The notes below the pieces were generated by a model. The model was not told the DNA's origin, made no database searches, and worked only from the letters and a program-made list of their open reading frames with translations. From an uncultured Porphyromonadaceae bacterium (GTDB taxonomy: Bacteria; Bacteroidota; Bacteroidia; Bacteroidales; Barnesiellaceae_A), in the NCBI GenBank assembly GCA_900542255.1, contig UQMR01000030.1, positions 1 to 25,825 on the forward strand: a stretch of DNA of 25,825 bases, given 5' to 3'. Of this stretch, positions 7,613-14,853 are shown piece after piece (position 1 is the first letter of the stretch; every line of letters starts with the position of its first letter). Made by a program: the position numbers and the translations under genes.

Positions 7613-8533
7613 ATGGCACGTTTCGAGCTAAATATTCTGGGATGCGGCGCTGCAACTCCTACGCAGCGTCACTCGCCGTCGGCACAAGTCGTCAATGTAA
7701 GAGACAAACTCTTCATGGTAGATTGTGGCGAGGGCGTACAACTCAACTGGCGAAGAATGAAGTTGAATATGAGCCGTCTGGGACACATCTTCATTTCGCA
7801 CCTGCATGGCGACCATTGCTTCGGCCTGCCGGGGCTCCTCTCTACCATGAGCCTGCTCGGGCACGGCGGTGAGATGGTAATACATGCCCATCCCGACTTT
7901 GAGCAGGTATTTATGCCCTTTTTGCAATACTTCTGTCGTGAGATGACCTATACGCTGCGTTTCGAGCCCTTTTATATGACATCTGAAGAACCTATATACA
8001 GCGATAAGGGGCTTGTCGTAAAGACTATACCGTTGCGACATCGCATTCCGGCCTGCGGTTTCCTTTTCGAGGAGCAGCCCGGCGAGCGGCACTTGCGGGG
8101 AGATGTGGCCCAGTTCTATGACATCCCCGTGACGGCTTTGGCCGATATAAAGCGGGGAGCCGACTATGTGATGCCCGATGGCAGGGTCATCCCCAACGAC
8201 CACCTCACCACGCCCCCCACACCTCCTGCCCGGTATGCTTATTGTTGTGATACGGCATATAGCGAGCGCATTATACCCTATATCGAGGGGGTAGATGTGC
8301 TGTACCATGATGCAACTTATGGCGATGATGCTGCGCAATATGCGCGGCAGACGCTGCACAGTACGGCACGGCAAGCCGCTACCATTGCGCGTGAGGCGAA
8401 GGTAGGGCAGCTCATATTGGGGCATTTTTCGGGACGTTACCGCGATGAGAGCATCTTACTCGATGAGGCGCGTCAGGTCTTTGAGAATACCGTACTGGCC
8501 CATGAAGGAATGCGGTGTGTACTGCGTCGATAA
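7613..8533 (+). CDS. rnz: Ribonuclease Z (tRNase Z)
   Basis: This 306-residue cytoplasmic metallo-beta-lactamase-fold nuclease trims the 3' trailer of tRNA precursors. The family opening FELNILGCGAATPT and the zinc motif HLHGDH (residues 63-68) are present, together with downstream ligands in PLRHRIPACGF, the YCCDTAYSE strand with its Asp, and LILGHFSGRY near the C-terminus. Length is normal for the short, homodimeric bacterial form. The start at 7613 is preferred over the frame opening at 7553 because MARFELNILGCG fits the family and because the promoter box ends at 7605. In that case the mRNA has almost no leader. The gene stands alone between hairpins or promoters on both sides. Confidence 0.95.
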   Translation: MARFELNILGCGAATPTQRHSPSAQVVNVRDKLFMVDCGEGVQLNWRRMKLNMSRLGHIFISHLHGDHCFGLPGLLSTMSLLGHGGEMVIHAHPDFEQVFMPFLQYFCREMTYTLRFEPFYMTSEEPIYSDKGLVVKTIPLRHRIPACGFLFEEQPGERHLRGDVAQFYDIPVTALADIKRGADYVMPDGRVIPNDHLTTPPTPPARYAYCCDTAYSERIIPYIEGVDVLYHDATYGDDAAQYARQTLHSTARQAATIAREAKVGQLILGHFSGRYRDESILLDEARQVFENTVLAHEGMRCVLRR

Positions 8534-8630
8534 AGTGAAAAAATATTAATATTTGTACTGCTGCACTTACAAAGAGTGTGCCAGAATGACAATTGTATAT
8601 GCTTTATGCGTAAAAAAACGAAGTTTAATG

Positions 8631-8658
8631 GTTGTTTAAGAAAATATTAGTATATTTG
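8631..8658 (+). promoter_or_regulatory. Promoter of the winged-helix gene
   Basis: TATATTTG at 8651-8658 matches TAnnTTTG; GTTG at 8631-8634 is the best upstream element although the spacing (16 nt) is short. The leader is about 40 nt. Confidence 0.5.
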
Positions 8659-8702
8659 CACCGCAATAAGGTATTAAATGTTTAACAAAAAAGTATTGTG
8701 AA

Positions 8703-8903
8703 ATGAACGTAGAAGTAATTGGCTCGTGGGCAGGACTTGTTTGGTCTGCTTTGAATGAATCGGGTAAACTTACTGTAAAAGCTTTGAAGAAGGCAACAAA
8801 ACTGAAAGAAAAAGACCTTTATGCAGCTCTTGGCTGGCTTGCCCGTGAAGGCAAAATAACCATCGCTGAAACCGAGACAGACATAGAAGTGGAATTGTGC
8901 TAA
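8703..8903 (+). CDS. Small winged helix-turn-helix protein (DUF2582 family)
   Basis: A 66-residue protein, MNVEVIGSWAGLVWSALNES at the start, with helix (SWAGLVWSALNESG), turn, recognition helix (VKALKKATKLKEKDLYAALG) and a wing (GKITIAETETDIEVEL). This matches the compact winged-helix proteins of the DUF2582 family that are common and conserved in Bacteroidetes; length is typical. The family has no established function that I know of; DNA binding is inferred from fold only. It has its own promoter and a strong terminator 28 nt downstream, so it is a single-gene unit and its neighbours give no hint to its role. Confidence 0.85.
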   Translation: MNVEVIGSWAGLVWSALNESGKLTVKALKKATKLKEKDLYAALGWLAREGKITIAETETDIEVELC

Positions 8904-8931
8904 GAGAATAGCATAATTACTGATTATAATG

Positions 8932-8971
8932 ATGAGGATGTGTCCCTATCAAGGGGCACATCCTCATTTTG
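8932..8971 (+). terminator. Intrinsic terminator of the winged-helix gene
   Basis: ATGAGGATGTGTCCC (8932-8946) pairs with GGGGCACATCCTCAT (8953-8967) over 15 positions with one G-U, around a TATCAA loop, followed by TTTTGT. Confidence 0.85.
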
Positions 8972-9002
8972 TATATAATCCTCTCGCGAAGGGGCTCTTT
9001 GA

Positions 9003-9029
9003 GGGAGGAAGGGTAGAGGAGGGGAGGGG
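9003..9029 (+). other. G-quadruplex-compatible tract
   Basis: Four G runs (9003-9005, 9011-9013, 9021-9024, 9026-9029) are separated by loops of 5, 7 and 1 nt, fitting G3+N1-7. It lies between a terminator and the next promoter, so it is probably not in an mRNA. Confidence 0.4.
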
Positions 9030-9072
9030 CTGTCGGTATCTCTGCACTCTACCCGACGAGTCCGTGTGGCTA

Positions 9073-9122
9073 CCCCGCCCGATACGCATTGTTGTAAAAG
9101 AGATGCGGGGCGCAGGGCGGGG
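9073..9122. repeat. Nested GC-rich inverted repeat
   Basis: CCCCGCCC (9073-9080) is perfectly complementary to GGGCGGGG (9115-9122), and inside it CGCAT (9085-9089) pairs with ATGCG (9103-9107). There is no T tract on either side. Function unknown. Confidence 0.5.
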
Positions 9123-9170
9123 AGTGATACCCGCAATTCAGTAAAATGGGTACAAATAACCCGTATCTGG

Positions 9171-9204
9171 TTTATATGCTTCCGTGCACTCTCGTATAAT
9201 TTTG
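9171..9204 (+). promoter_or_regulatory. Promoter of the amidohydrolase operon
   Basis: TAATTTTG at 9197-9204 matches TAnnTTTG, with TTTA at 9171-9174 some 22 nt upstream. Start point near 9210 gives a leader of about 148 nt. Confidence 0.45.
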
Positions 9205-9220
9205 TATTGTCAAAAAGATT

Positions 9221-9312
9221 GGCAGATGAGCCGTTCCAAGGAGCGGGAACAGAGGTGCAATCCGGTATGTGGAGCCTTCCGGCAGGGCCCTGTGAACCCA
9301 GATGGCAGGCAT
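9221..9312 (+). promoter_or_regulatory. GC-rich, possibly structured 5' leader, class unassigned
   Basis: The leader contains GTTCC/GGAAC (9233-9237 with 9246-9250), CCGG/CCGG (9262-9265 with 9279-9282) and the self-complementary CAGGGCCCTG (9283-9292). In order it shows GATGA, GTTCC, GGGAA, GGTG and CTGTGA, a succession that recalls the 5' half of cobalamin riboswitches. The GCCACTG and GGGAAGG segments needed for that class are absent before the start codon, so I do not assign it. Confidence 0.3.
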
Positions 9313-9357
9313 ATCTACCGATAGCGACGGAGGAAAATATAGAAAGAATAGATAGTT

Positions 9358-10755
9358 ATGTATATGAAAGTCAAGATAATATTATTAGCCATGTGTATTC
9401 CTGTATATGCGATGGCACAGCGGGCGATAGACGTCCACTGCCATAATGTATTTCCCGAGTTTGTGCAATCCTTGGAGAAGCAGGGTGCTGCGATGAACGA
9501 GAATTATCCGTTGCCTCAATGGGATGTCGCCTCGCATCTGATGTTTATGGAAGAGGCCGGCATTGCACAGTCGGTTATCTCGATGCCGGCTCCGCAACCC
9601 TGTTGGGGCGGTGCCGATGAATGCTGCCGCATCGTACGTAGCTACAATGAGGCTTGTGCCCGGTTGAAATCGTCATATCCCGGAAAGTTCCTCTTCTGTG
9701 CCTCGTTGCCCCTGCCCTATGTAGATGCAGCCGTCGAGGAGGCCGTTTATGCCCTCGATACGCTTGGGGCCGATGGCATTAAGCTCGCCACAAACAGTTG
9801 CGGCCAATATGTGGGCGATGAGGCGCTCGATACGTTGATGGGGGTGTTGAATGAACGCCATGCCGTGGTGATACTGCATCCGCACAAACCTTTCCCCGTC
9901 AATGATTCTATCATAGCCACTACCCCGTTGGCTATGTATGAGTATCCCGCCGAGACGACTCGCGCCGTGGTAAACATGATGATGCGCAATATTCCTGCCC
10001 GATATCCCGATGTGAGGTTTGTCATTCCGCATTGCGGCTCTTTCTTGCCATTGGCTGTCCCTCGCATGCAAGCGCTATATAGGGCATTGCATGCCAAGGG
10101 TATGATTGATGAGATTGATTGGGAGGGCAACCTTCGAAATCTCTATTACGACCTTGCCGGCGGCCATACGCCCGATGTATTGAGGGCTTTGCTGACCATC
10201 ACTACGCCCGACCATCTGCTGTATGGCTCAGATTATCCCTACCAGCCTGCCGCACATCTGGCTGAAACGTTACAGCATCTGCGTGAGAGCCTGGCGGCAG
10301 ATGAAACAATGGCTCCGTATGCCGATGCTATTTTGTATGAAAACGCGGCAAAGCTCTTTGCGGCAGATACGGTTGAGGTAGGCAAATATATCGATAAACA
10401 CCCCGGCATGTGTGCCAAGCAACCTATGCAGCCCGATGGCATTGTGCGCCTTTCTAAAATAGAGGTCTATCCGCAGTATATAGAAGAGTATATCAAATCG
10501 GCCATAGAAGTGGGCGAAATATCATTGCGTACCGAACCCGGTGTGCTGACCATGTATCCCCTTGCCGAGAAGGATAATCCTTGTATGATAACCATTCTCG
10601 AAACCTACGCCTCGCAAGAGGCATATAGGAGACATATCGCCTCGCCGCATTTCCAAAAGTATAAGCAAGGTACGCTCCACATGGTGAAGACGTTGGTCTT
10701 GACCGACCAGTGTCAGCTCAACCCGTCCAACCAGATAAAGAACTACATTCAATAA
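9358..10755 (+). CDS. Exported amidohydrolase (ACMSD-like) fused to an antibiotic-biosynthesis-monooxygenase domain
   Basis: A 465-residue protein with a signal peptide (MKVKIILLAMCIPVYAMAQ when read from the Met at 9364; the ATG at 9358 adds two residues). Residues 22-335 are an amidohydrolase-2 TIM barrel of the ACMSD / 6-methylsalicylate decarboxylase group: metal ligands His27 and His29 in DVHCH, His174 in LHPHKP, His225 in PHCGSF, Asp292 in YGSDYPY. Residues 361-450 read as an ABM (YgiN-like) ferredoxin-fold domain: KIEVYPQYIEEYIKSAIEVG, then EPGVLTMYP and LETYASQEAYRRHIASPHF. The first domain would decarboxylate or hydrolyse a small carboxylated ring compound; the second is a family of cofactor-free monooxygenases on quinol-like substrates. 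The substrate is unknown. Next gene follows after 11 nt, so a two-gene operon. Confidence 0.85.
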   Translation: MYMKVKIILLAMCIPVYAMAQRAIDVHCHNVFPEFVQSLEKQGAAMNENYPLPQWDVASHLMFMEEAGIAQSVISMPAPQPCWGGADECCRIVRSYNEACARLKSSYPGKFLFCASLPLPYVDAAVEEAVYALDTLGADGIKLATNSCGQYVGDEALDTLMGVLNERHAVVILHPHKPFPVNDSIIATTPLAMYEYPAETTRAVVNMMMRNIPARYPDVRFVIPHCGSFLPLAVPRMQALYRALHAKGMIDEIDWEGNLRNLYYDLAGGHTPDVLRALLTITTPDHLLYGSDYPYQPAAHLAETLQHLRESLAADETMAPYADAILYENAAKLFAADTVEVGKYIDKHPGMCAKQPMQPDGIVRLSKIEVYPQYIEEYIKSAIEVGEISLRTEPGVLTMYPLAEKDNPCMITILETYASQEAYRRHIASPHFQKYKQGTLHMVKTLVLTDQCQLNPSNQIKNYIQ

Positions 10756-10766
10756 ACAGAACCGTT

Positions 10767-11597
10767 ATGAATAAGACTATTTTAATTTCATTATTTATCC
10801 TTTTAACATACAATGTTATGGCACAAGAGAAAATAGTACAGACAGCCGGTCGCGACCAGTTGGGAGAATTTGCCCCCCAATTTGCACAGCTCAACGATGA
10901 TGTGCTTTTCGGCGAGGTGTGGAGCCGCACCGACAAGCTCTCCCTTCGCGACCGCAGTCTGGTTACGATTACATCGCTCATCAGTCAGGGTATCACCGAC
11001 AGCTCGTTGACCTTCCATCTTCAATCAGCCCGGAAGAATGGCATCACCCGTGTCGAGATAGCCGAAATCATCACCCACATAGGATTCTATGCCGGTTGGC
11101 CCAAGGCATGGGCCGCCTTTCGTCTTGCCAAAACCGTGTGGGCCGACGATACGGTCGGAGAGGATGCCAAGAGTGCTTTCCAGCGCGAAATGATATTCCC
11201 CATCGGCGACCCCAATACGGCGTATGCCGCCTATTTTACGGGGCAAAGCTATCTTGCACCCCTTTCGCGGGAGCAAGTCAATATCTCCAACGTAACCTTC
11301 GAGCCCGGTTGCAGGAATAATTGGCATATACATCGGGCCACAAAAGGAGGGGGGCAGATGCTTATAGGCGTAGCCGGTCGCGGCTGGTACCAGGAAGAGG
11401 GCAAACCGGCCGTTGAGATACTCCCCGGTACAGTTATCCACATCCCCGCCAACGTCAAGCACTGGCACGGTGCCGCTGCCGATAGCTGGTTTGCGCATCT
11501 CGCGGTTGAAATCTCAGGCGAGAACACATCCAACGAGTGGCTCGGCCCGGTTACAGATGAAGAGTATAACGCTCTCGCGGGCAAGGTTGCACAATAG
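10767..11597 (+). CDS. Exported carboxymuconolactone decarboxylase-like protein with C-terminal cupin
   Basis: A 276-residue protein started at ATG 10767, which yields a signal peptide (MNKTILISLFILLTYNVMAQ); the frame opens at 10710 inside the preceding gene. Residues about 30-130 are a CMD/AhpD-type helical domain (SLVTITSLISQG, HLQSARKNGITRVEIAEIIT, HIGFYAGWPKAWAAF). The AhpD CxxC is missing, so it is not a peroxidase-type member. Residues 165-255 are a cupin barrel with HIH (187-189), Gln197, HIPANVKHWHG and His244 as possible metal ligands. Domain order CMD then cupin is known for bacterial proteins of unknown substrate. It is paired with the exported amidohydrolase 11 nt upstream; together they may process a small aromatic or dicarbonyl compound in the periplasm, which is inference. 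Confidence 0.88.
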   Translation: MNKTILISLFILLTYNVMAQEKIVQTAGRDQLGEFAPQFAQLNDDVLFGEVWSRTDKLSLRDRSLVTITSLISQGITDSSLTFHLQSARKNGITRVEIAEIITHIGFYAGWPKAWAAFRLAKTVWADDTVGEDAKSAFQREMIFPIGDPNTAYAAYFTGQSYLAPLSREQVNISNVTFEPGCRNNWHIHRATKGGGQMLIGVAGRGWYQEEGKPAVEILPGTVIHIPANVKHWHGAAADSWFAHLAVEISGENTSNEWLGPVTDEEYNALAGKVAQ

Positions 11598-11649
11598 CAT
11601 CCTCGTGGTTTCACAGTAGCCATAAAAAGAGATGGCTATGCGATAGCGG

Positions 11650-11693
11650 ACTGCCCCCGGAAAGTTTTGTATCCGACTTTCCGGGGGCAGTTT
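11650..11693 (+). terminator. Intrinsic terminator of the amidohydrolase-CMD/cupin operon
   Basis: A perfect 16-bp stem (ACTGCCCCCGGAAAGT 11650-11665 with ACTTTCCGGGGGCAGT 11676-11691) with a 10-nt loop, followed by TTTCATTA. Confidence 0.8.
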
Positions 11694-11934
11694 CATTAGA
11701 AATGGAGGTAGCCCTGCCTATGATTTATAACCTGAAACAGGAAGAGACACCCGTTTCTTCCGGATAGATACGGGCGCCGGTTGAAGAAGGGGTTATCGCC
11801 GTTACCGGAGCTTTCTGCCTGTGGCCGGCTCTCGGCCCCATGAGCGGCTTTCGTCTCACGCTCTTATAATCAATCTCAGGTGCACCGCCGTTTGTGAAAA
11901 ATTTCGGCCTGATAAAAAAGTAAGCAATAGCAAC

Positions 11935-11961
11935 TATTTCGAAATATTATTCTTACCTTTG
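11935..11961 (+). promoter_or_regulatory. Promoter of the efflux operon with possible MarR site
   Basis: TACCTTTG at 11954-11961 matches TAnnTTTG. The perfect palindrome TATTTCGAAATA (11935-11946) covers the position of the upstream promoter element; MarR proteins usually bind such short palindromes in their own promoters. The leader would be only about 15 nt. Confidence 0.5.
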
Positions 11962-11980
11962 CACGCAAAACAGAAGTAAC

Positions 11981-12412
11981 ATGTCGAAAGAACTATTGGT
12001 AACAACCATCGGTAAACTGCGCAACCGGTTGCACCGCATACTGAAACAGCGGTACGCCGCCGAGGCCGACATCAAGCTTACGGTCGAGGAGTTTATCCTG
12101 TTGAACATGATAGAGGCGCGCACCGACCAGATTCTCCAAAACATAGCCATAGCGACCGGTAAAAACAAGTCGGTCGTCATGCGTATGATTGATTCGCTGG
12201 AACAGAAAGGGCTCGCCAAGCGCACGGTGAATCCCGATGACCGTCGTGAAAACCTTTTGAGTATAACCGACAAAGGCTGCGAAGTACTCACTCAATACCA
12301 ACAGATTGAGAAGCGACTCTCGAATGAGCTGCTGGACGGTATTCCGCCGCAAAAAGTAGCCCAATTCCTTGAAGTAATAGAGGAAATTACAAAAAGGACG
12401 ATGAGGATGTAG
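11981..12412 (+). CDS. MarR family transcriptional regulator
   Basis: A 143-residue protein with the MarR layout: dimerisation helices at both ends and a winged helix in the middle (LTVEEFILLNMIEARTD, then ILQNIAIATGKNKSVVMRMI as the HTH, and the wing RTVNPDDRRENLLSITDKG with the family DDRR signature). As first gene of a TolC-HlyD-MFS operon it most likely represses its own operon and lets go on binding of a small lipophilic compound. A palindrome overlapping its promoter fits autoregulation. The next gene starts 61 nt on. Confidence 0.93.
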   Translation: MSKELLVTTIGKLRNRLHRILKQRYAAEADIKLTVEEFILLNMIEARTDQILQNIAIATGKNKSVVMRMIDSLEQKGLAKRTVNPDDRRENLLSITDKGCEVLTQYQQIEKRLSNELLDGIPPQKVAQFLEVIEEITKRTMRM

Positions 12413-12473
12413 TCTGATTTTTTTACCCAAATAGTTGTCATTAGCAATTATATACAACGAATACGAATAAATT

Positions 12474-13800
12474 ATGAAATACGCTATTATCATCTTTCTA
12501 TACTGTTTTGGGATTGTCTTCCTTATGCTGGCATAAGGCACGAAACAGACCATGAGCCTGACCGATTTGTATGCTTTGGCCGATTCGCAAAGCAAAACCA
12601 TCAAGATTTTCGAAACCGCCGTCTCCTACGCAGAGCAGGAGATTTCTGTGGCGCGCAACGCCTACCTCCCCAATATAGATTTCTCGGCTTCGGCCTCATA
12701 CAATGGCAATGCCTGGGTATCGGACCGCGACTTCACGAACGGGCAGAATTTCGTATCGCCGCATTTCGGCAATAATTTTGCTATCGAGGCTTCACAGGTC
12801 GTCTTCGCCGGAGGCTCGATTTACAATACCATAAAAGCCCGTGAAATAGAGAAAAAGATTGCAGAGTGGGACCTGTCCGAACAGCGTCAGGAGGTATATT
12901 TCCTGCTTACCGGATACTATCTCGACCTCTATAAATACCGCAACCTGCTGGTCGTCTACGAGCGTAATATGGAGCAGACCCTGGAAGTGATTGACGACAT
13001 GCACGCACGCGAGGCGGCCGGCGTAGCCCTTGACAACGATATTACCCGCTACGAAGTGCAATATCAGAATCTCAGCTATAAACATACGGAGCTTATCAGC
13101 TCCATCGACATCTGTAATGACAAACTGATTACGATGCTCGACTTGCCGGCTCAGACCGAGATATATCCCGACACGACATTGCTTTCGCGTCAGATACTCA
13201 AATCGGCCGAAAGTGAATTTCAAAACATAGCATACGAAAATTCGCCGATTCTGAACCGAAGCCGCTTGACAATAGATAGGCTCAACCGTCAGAAAGAGGT
13301 TGCCCGGGCCGAATATATGCCACAGATTAGTGTCATTGTCGGCGACAATCTCAAAGGGCCCATAACATACGAAATTCCTACCCTCGACAACAACATAAAT
13401 ACATGGTACGTAGGTATTGCCTTGAAGTTCAGCATTGGCAATATGTATAAGACACCCCAAAAAGATATCGCTGCTAAATACCTCCATTGTGAAGGCGCAA
13501 ACCGAGCTTGCCTCGGCCGAAGAGAATGTTACACACGACGTGCGCGCGGCCTACATACGCTATATGAACTCTTTCGAGCTGCTCAAAACCCAGGAAAAGA
13601 GCTTGCAGCTCGCCCGCGAAAACTATGAGGTTATAGCCAACCGCTACGCAAACGACCTCGTTTTGGTAACCGATTTAGTCGATGCCGATAACCTTCGTCT
13701 GGCGGCAGAAGTACAATATGTAAATGCACAGATAAACGTAATATACAACTATTGCAAGCTCTTGTACGAATCGGGAGCTCTCAATTCTGCAAAAGAATAA
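12474..13800 (+). pseudogene. TolC-type outer-membrane efflux channel, disrupted by an in-frame stop and a frameshift
   Basis: The gene opens at ATG 12474 with a clear signal peptide, MKYAIIIFLYCFGIVFLMLA, then meets TAA at 12534-12536, and the same frame goes on with GTKQTMSLTDLYALADSQSK, the usual start of a mature TolC domain. TAA stands where CAA (Gln after the signal peptide Ala) would be expected. The frame runs to about 13455, where CCCC-AAAAA (13455-13463) carries one extra base; skipping one base gives TPKKISLLNTSIVKAQTELA and the rest of the channel to the stop at 13798-13800. Repaired, the product is about 441 residues with two OEP repeats, normal for TolC. Translation from ATG 12552 would lack a signal peptide and the C-terminal third. 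Either a real pseudogene or two sequence errors. Confidence 0.85.
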
Positions 13801-13814
13801 CTCTATATATCGAT

Positions 13815-14849
13815 ATGAATAAGAAAAGCAAGAAGATACTGCGCAATGCAGCAGTTATCACATTCATAATTTGTGGTTTGGTATGGGTATGTTCCAAATT
13901 TATCCATTTGGGGCGGGTAGAGTACACCGATAACGCACAGATAAGGCGCAATATGATACCCATCAATTCTCGTGTACAAGGCTTTATACAAAAAGTCTGT
14001 TTTGATGATTTTCAGTTTGTACACAAAGGAGATACGCTTGTCGTGATTGAATACTCGGAGTATGAGCTCAAAGTCGTGCAAGCCAAGGCCAACTATCAGA
14101 AGGCCCTGATGGAGAATGTCGCCCGGGAGACGGCTATCTCGACCACGGCCAACAACCTGACGGTCTCCGACGCCAATATCGAGGAGCTGCGCATCAGGCT
14201 CGAACAGACGAAGACCGACTATCATCGCTACGAGCAGCTGTATGGGCAGAAGGCTGTAACTCGCCAGCAATATGACAACGCCAAGGCCGACTACGAGGCC
14301 ACTAAGGCCAAGTACGACATGCTCGTACGCAGCAAGCGGAGTACCGCATTGATTAAGGATGAGCAGACCCGCCGGCTGGAACAGAACCAGACCAATATCG
14401 ACGTAGCCAAGGCCGAACAGCATTTGGCAGAACTCAACCTCTCATACACGGTAATTGTAGCACCCTGCAACGGCGTAACTTCCCGCAAATCGATACAAGA
14501 AGGACAGTTCATACAACCCGGTCAAACGCTGCTGTCGCTGGTTGAAGATGACAACGTATGGGTTCTTGCCAACTACAAGGAGACGCAGACCGCCAATATC
14601 CGCGAGGGTATGCCGGTAAGCATCAAGGTCGATGCGATACCGGGCGTCGAGTACTACGGTGAGGTGGAAAGCCTGGCCAAAGCCACGGGAGCGCAGTATT
14701 CGATTATTCCGCAAGACAATTCAGCCGGCAACTTCGTCAAAGTAGAGCAGCGCATACCTGTGAAAATCGTTTTCACCGACCAAAACAGCAAGGAGAATAT
14801 CGACCGGTTATCGTCCGGGATGAATGTCGAATGTGAAGTAAATTATTGA
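13815..14849 (+). CDS. HlyD/EmrA-family periplasmic adaptor of MFS efflux pump
   Basis: A 344-residue membrane-fusion protein with a short cytoplasmic N-terminus and one membrane helix (about residues 11-31). It then shows the biotinyl-lipoyl half motif (YTDNAQIRRNMIPINSRVQG), a long coiled-coil hairpin (about 80-205, with LEQTKTDYHRYEQLYGQKAV), the second lipoyl half (APCNGVTSRKSIQEGQFIQP) and a beta-barrel ending with IPQDNSAGNFVKVEQRIPVK, which is typical of EmrA. It should link the inner-membrane MFS pump to an outer-membrane channel. It begins 14 nt after the broken TolC gene and is followed after 4 nt by the MFS gene, so the three are one transcription unit. The start at 13815 is chosen over the frame opening at 13752, which overlaps tolC. 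Confidence 0.93.
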   Translation: MNKKSKKILRNAAVITFIICGLVWVCSKFIHLGRVEYTDNAQIRRNMIPINSRVQGFIQKVCFDDFQFVHKGDTLVVIEYSEYELKVVQAKANYQKALMENVARETAISTTANNLTVSDANIEELRIRLEQTKTDYHRYEQLYGQKAVTRQQYDNAKADYEATKAKYDMLVRSKRSTALIKDEQTRRLEQNQTNIDVAKAEQHLAELNLSYTVIVAPCNGVTSRKSIQEGQFIQPGQTLLSLVEDDNVWVLANYKETQTANIREGMPVSIKVDAIPGVEYYGEVESLAKATGAQYSIIPQDNSAGNFVKVEQRIPVKIVFTDQNSKENIDRLSSGMNVECEVNY

Positions 14850-14853
14850 AGTC

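Larger units (their letters stand above)
8904..9357 (+). other. Intergenic region with terminator, G-rich tract, inverted repeats and leader
   Basis: These 454 nt hold no convincing gene; open frames at 8929-9144 and 9066-9446 have no family-like sequence or start context. In order: terminator 8932-8971; G-quadruplex-compatible tract 9003-9029; nested inverted repeat 9073-9122; two mutually exclusive short stems (TACCC 9128-9132 or ACCC 9159-9162 with GGGT 9148-9151); promoter 9171-9204; GC-rich leader to the ATG at 9358. Confidence 0.5.
11598..11980 (+). other. Intergenic region before the efflux operon
   Basis: I find no gene in these 383 nt. A terminator is at 11650-11693, and the promoter with palindrome at 11935-11961. 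Between them are small inverted repeats (GGAAGA 11740-11745 with TCTTCC 11756-11761; GGCCGG...CGGCCC near 11823-11838) of no assigned role. Confidence 0.45.

Noticed and set aside
9210..9357. Full call as cobalamin riboswitch
   Set aside because: Only the 5' half elements are present in weak form; the conserved GCCACTG and GGGAAGG segments are missing, so it is reported only as a lead.
8929..9446. Two overlapping plus-strand frames (8929-9144 and 9066-9446)
   Set aside because: They begin within or near the terminator, cross the promoter and leader of the next operon, and the second overlaps a gene with a good signal peptide; no domain seen.
13440..13470. Programmed ribosomal frameshift in the TolC gene
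   Set aside because: A forward shift of one base at C4-A5 has no known signal here, and the extra in-frame stop after the signal peptide makes decay or sequence error more likely.
12552..13628. Functional cytoplasmic protein starting at ATG 12552
   Set aside because: A TolC channel without signal peptide and without its last third could not insert in the outer membrane; the same frame continues upstream through one stop codon into a signal peptide.
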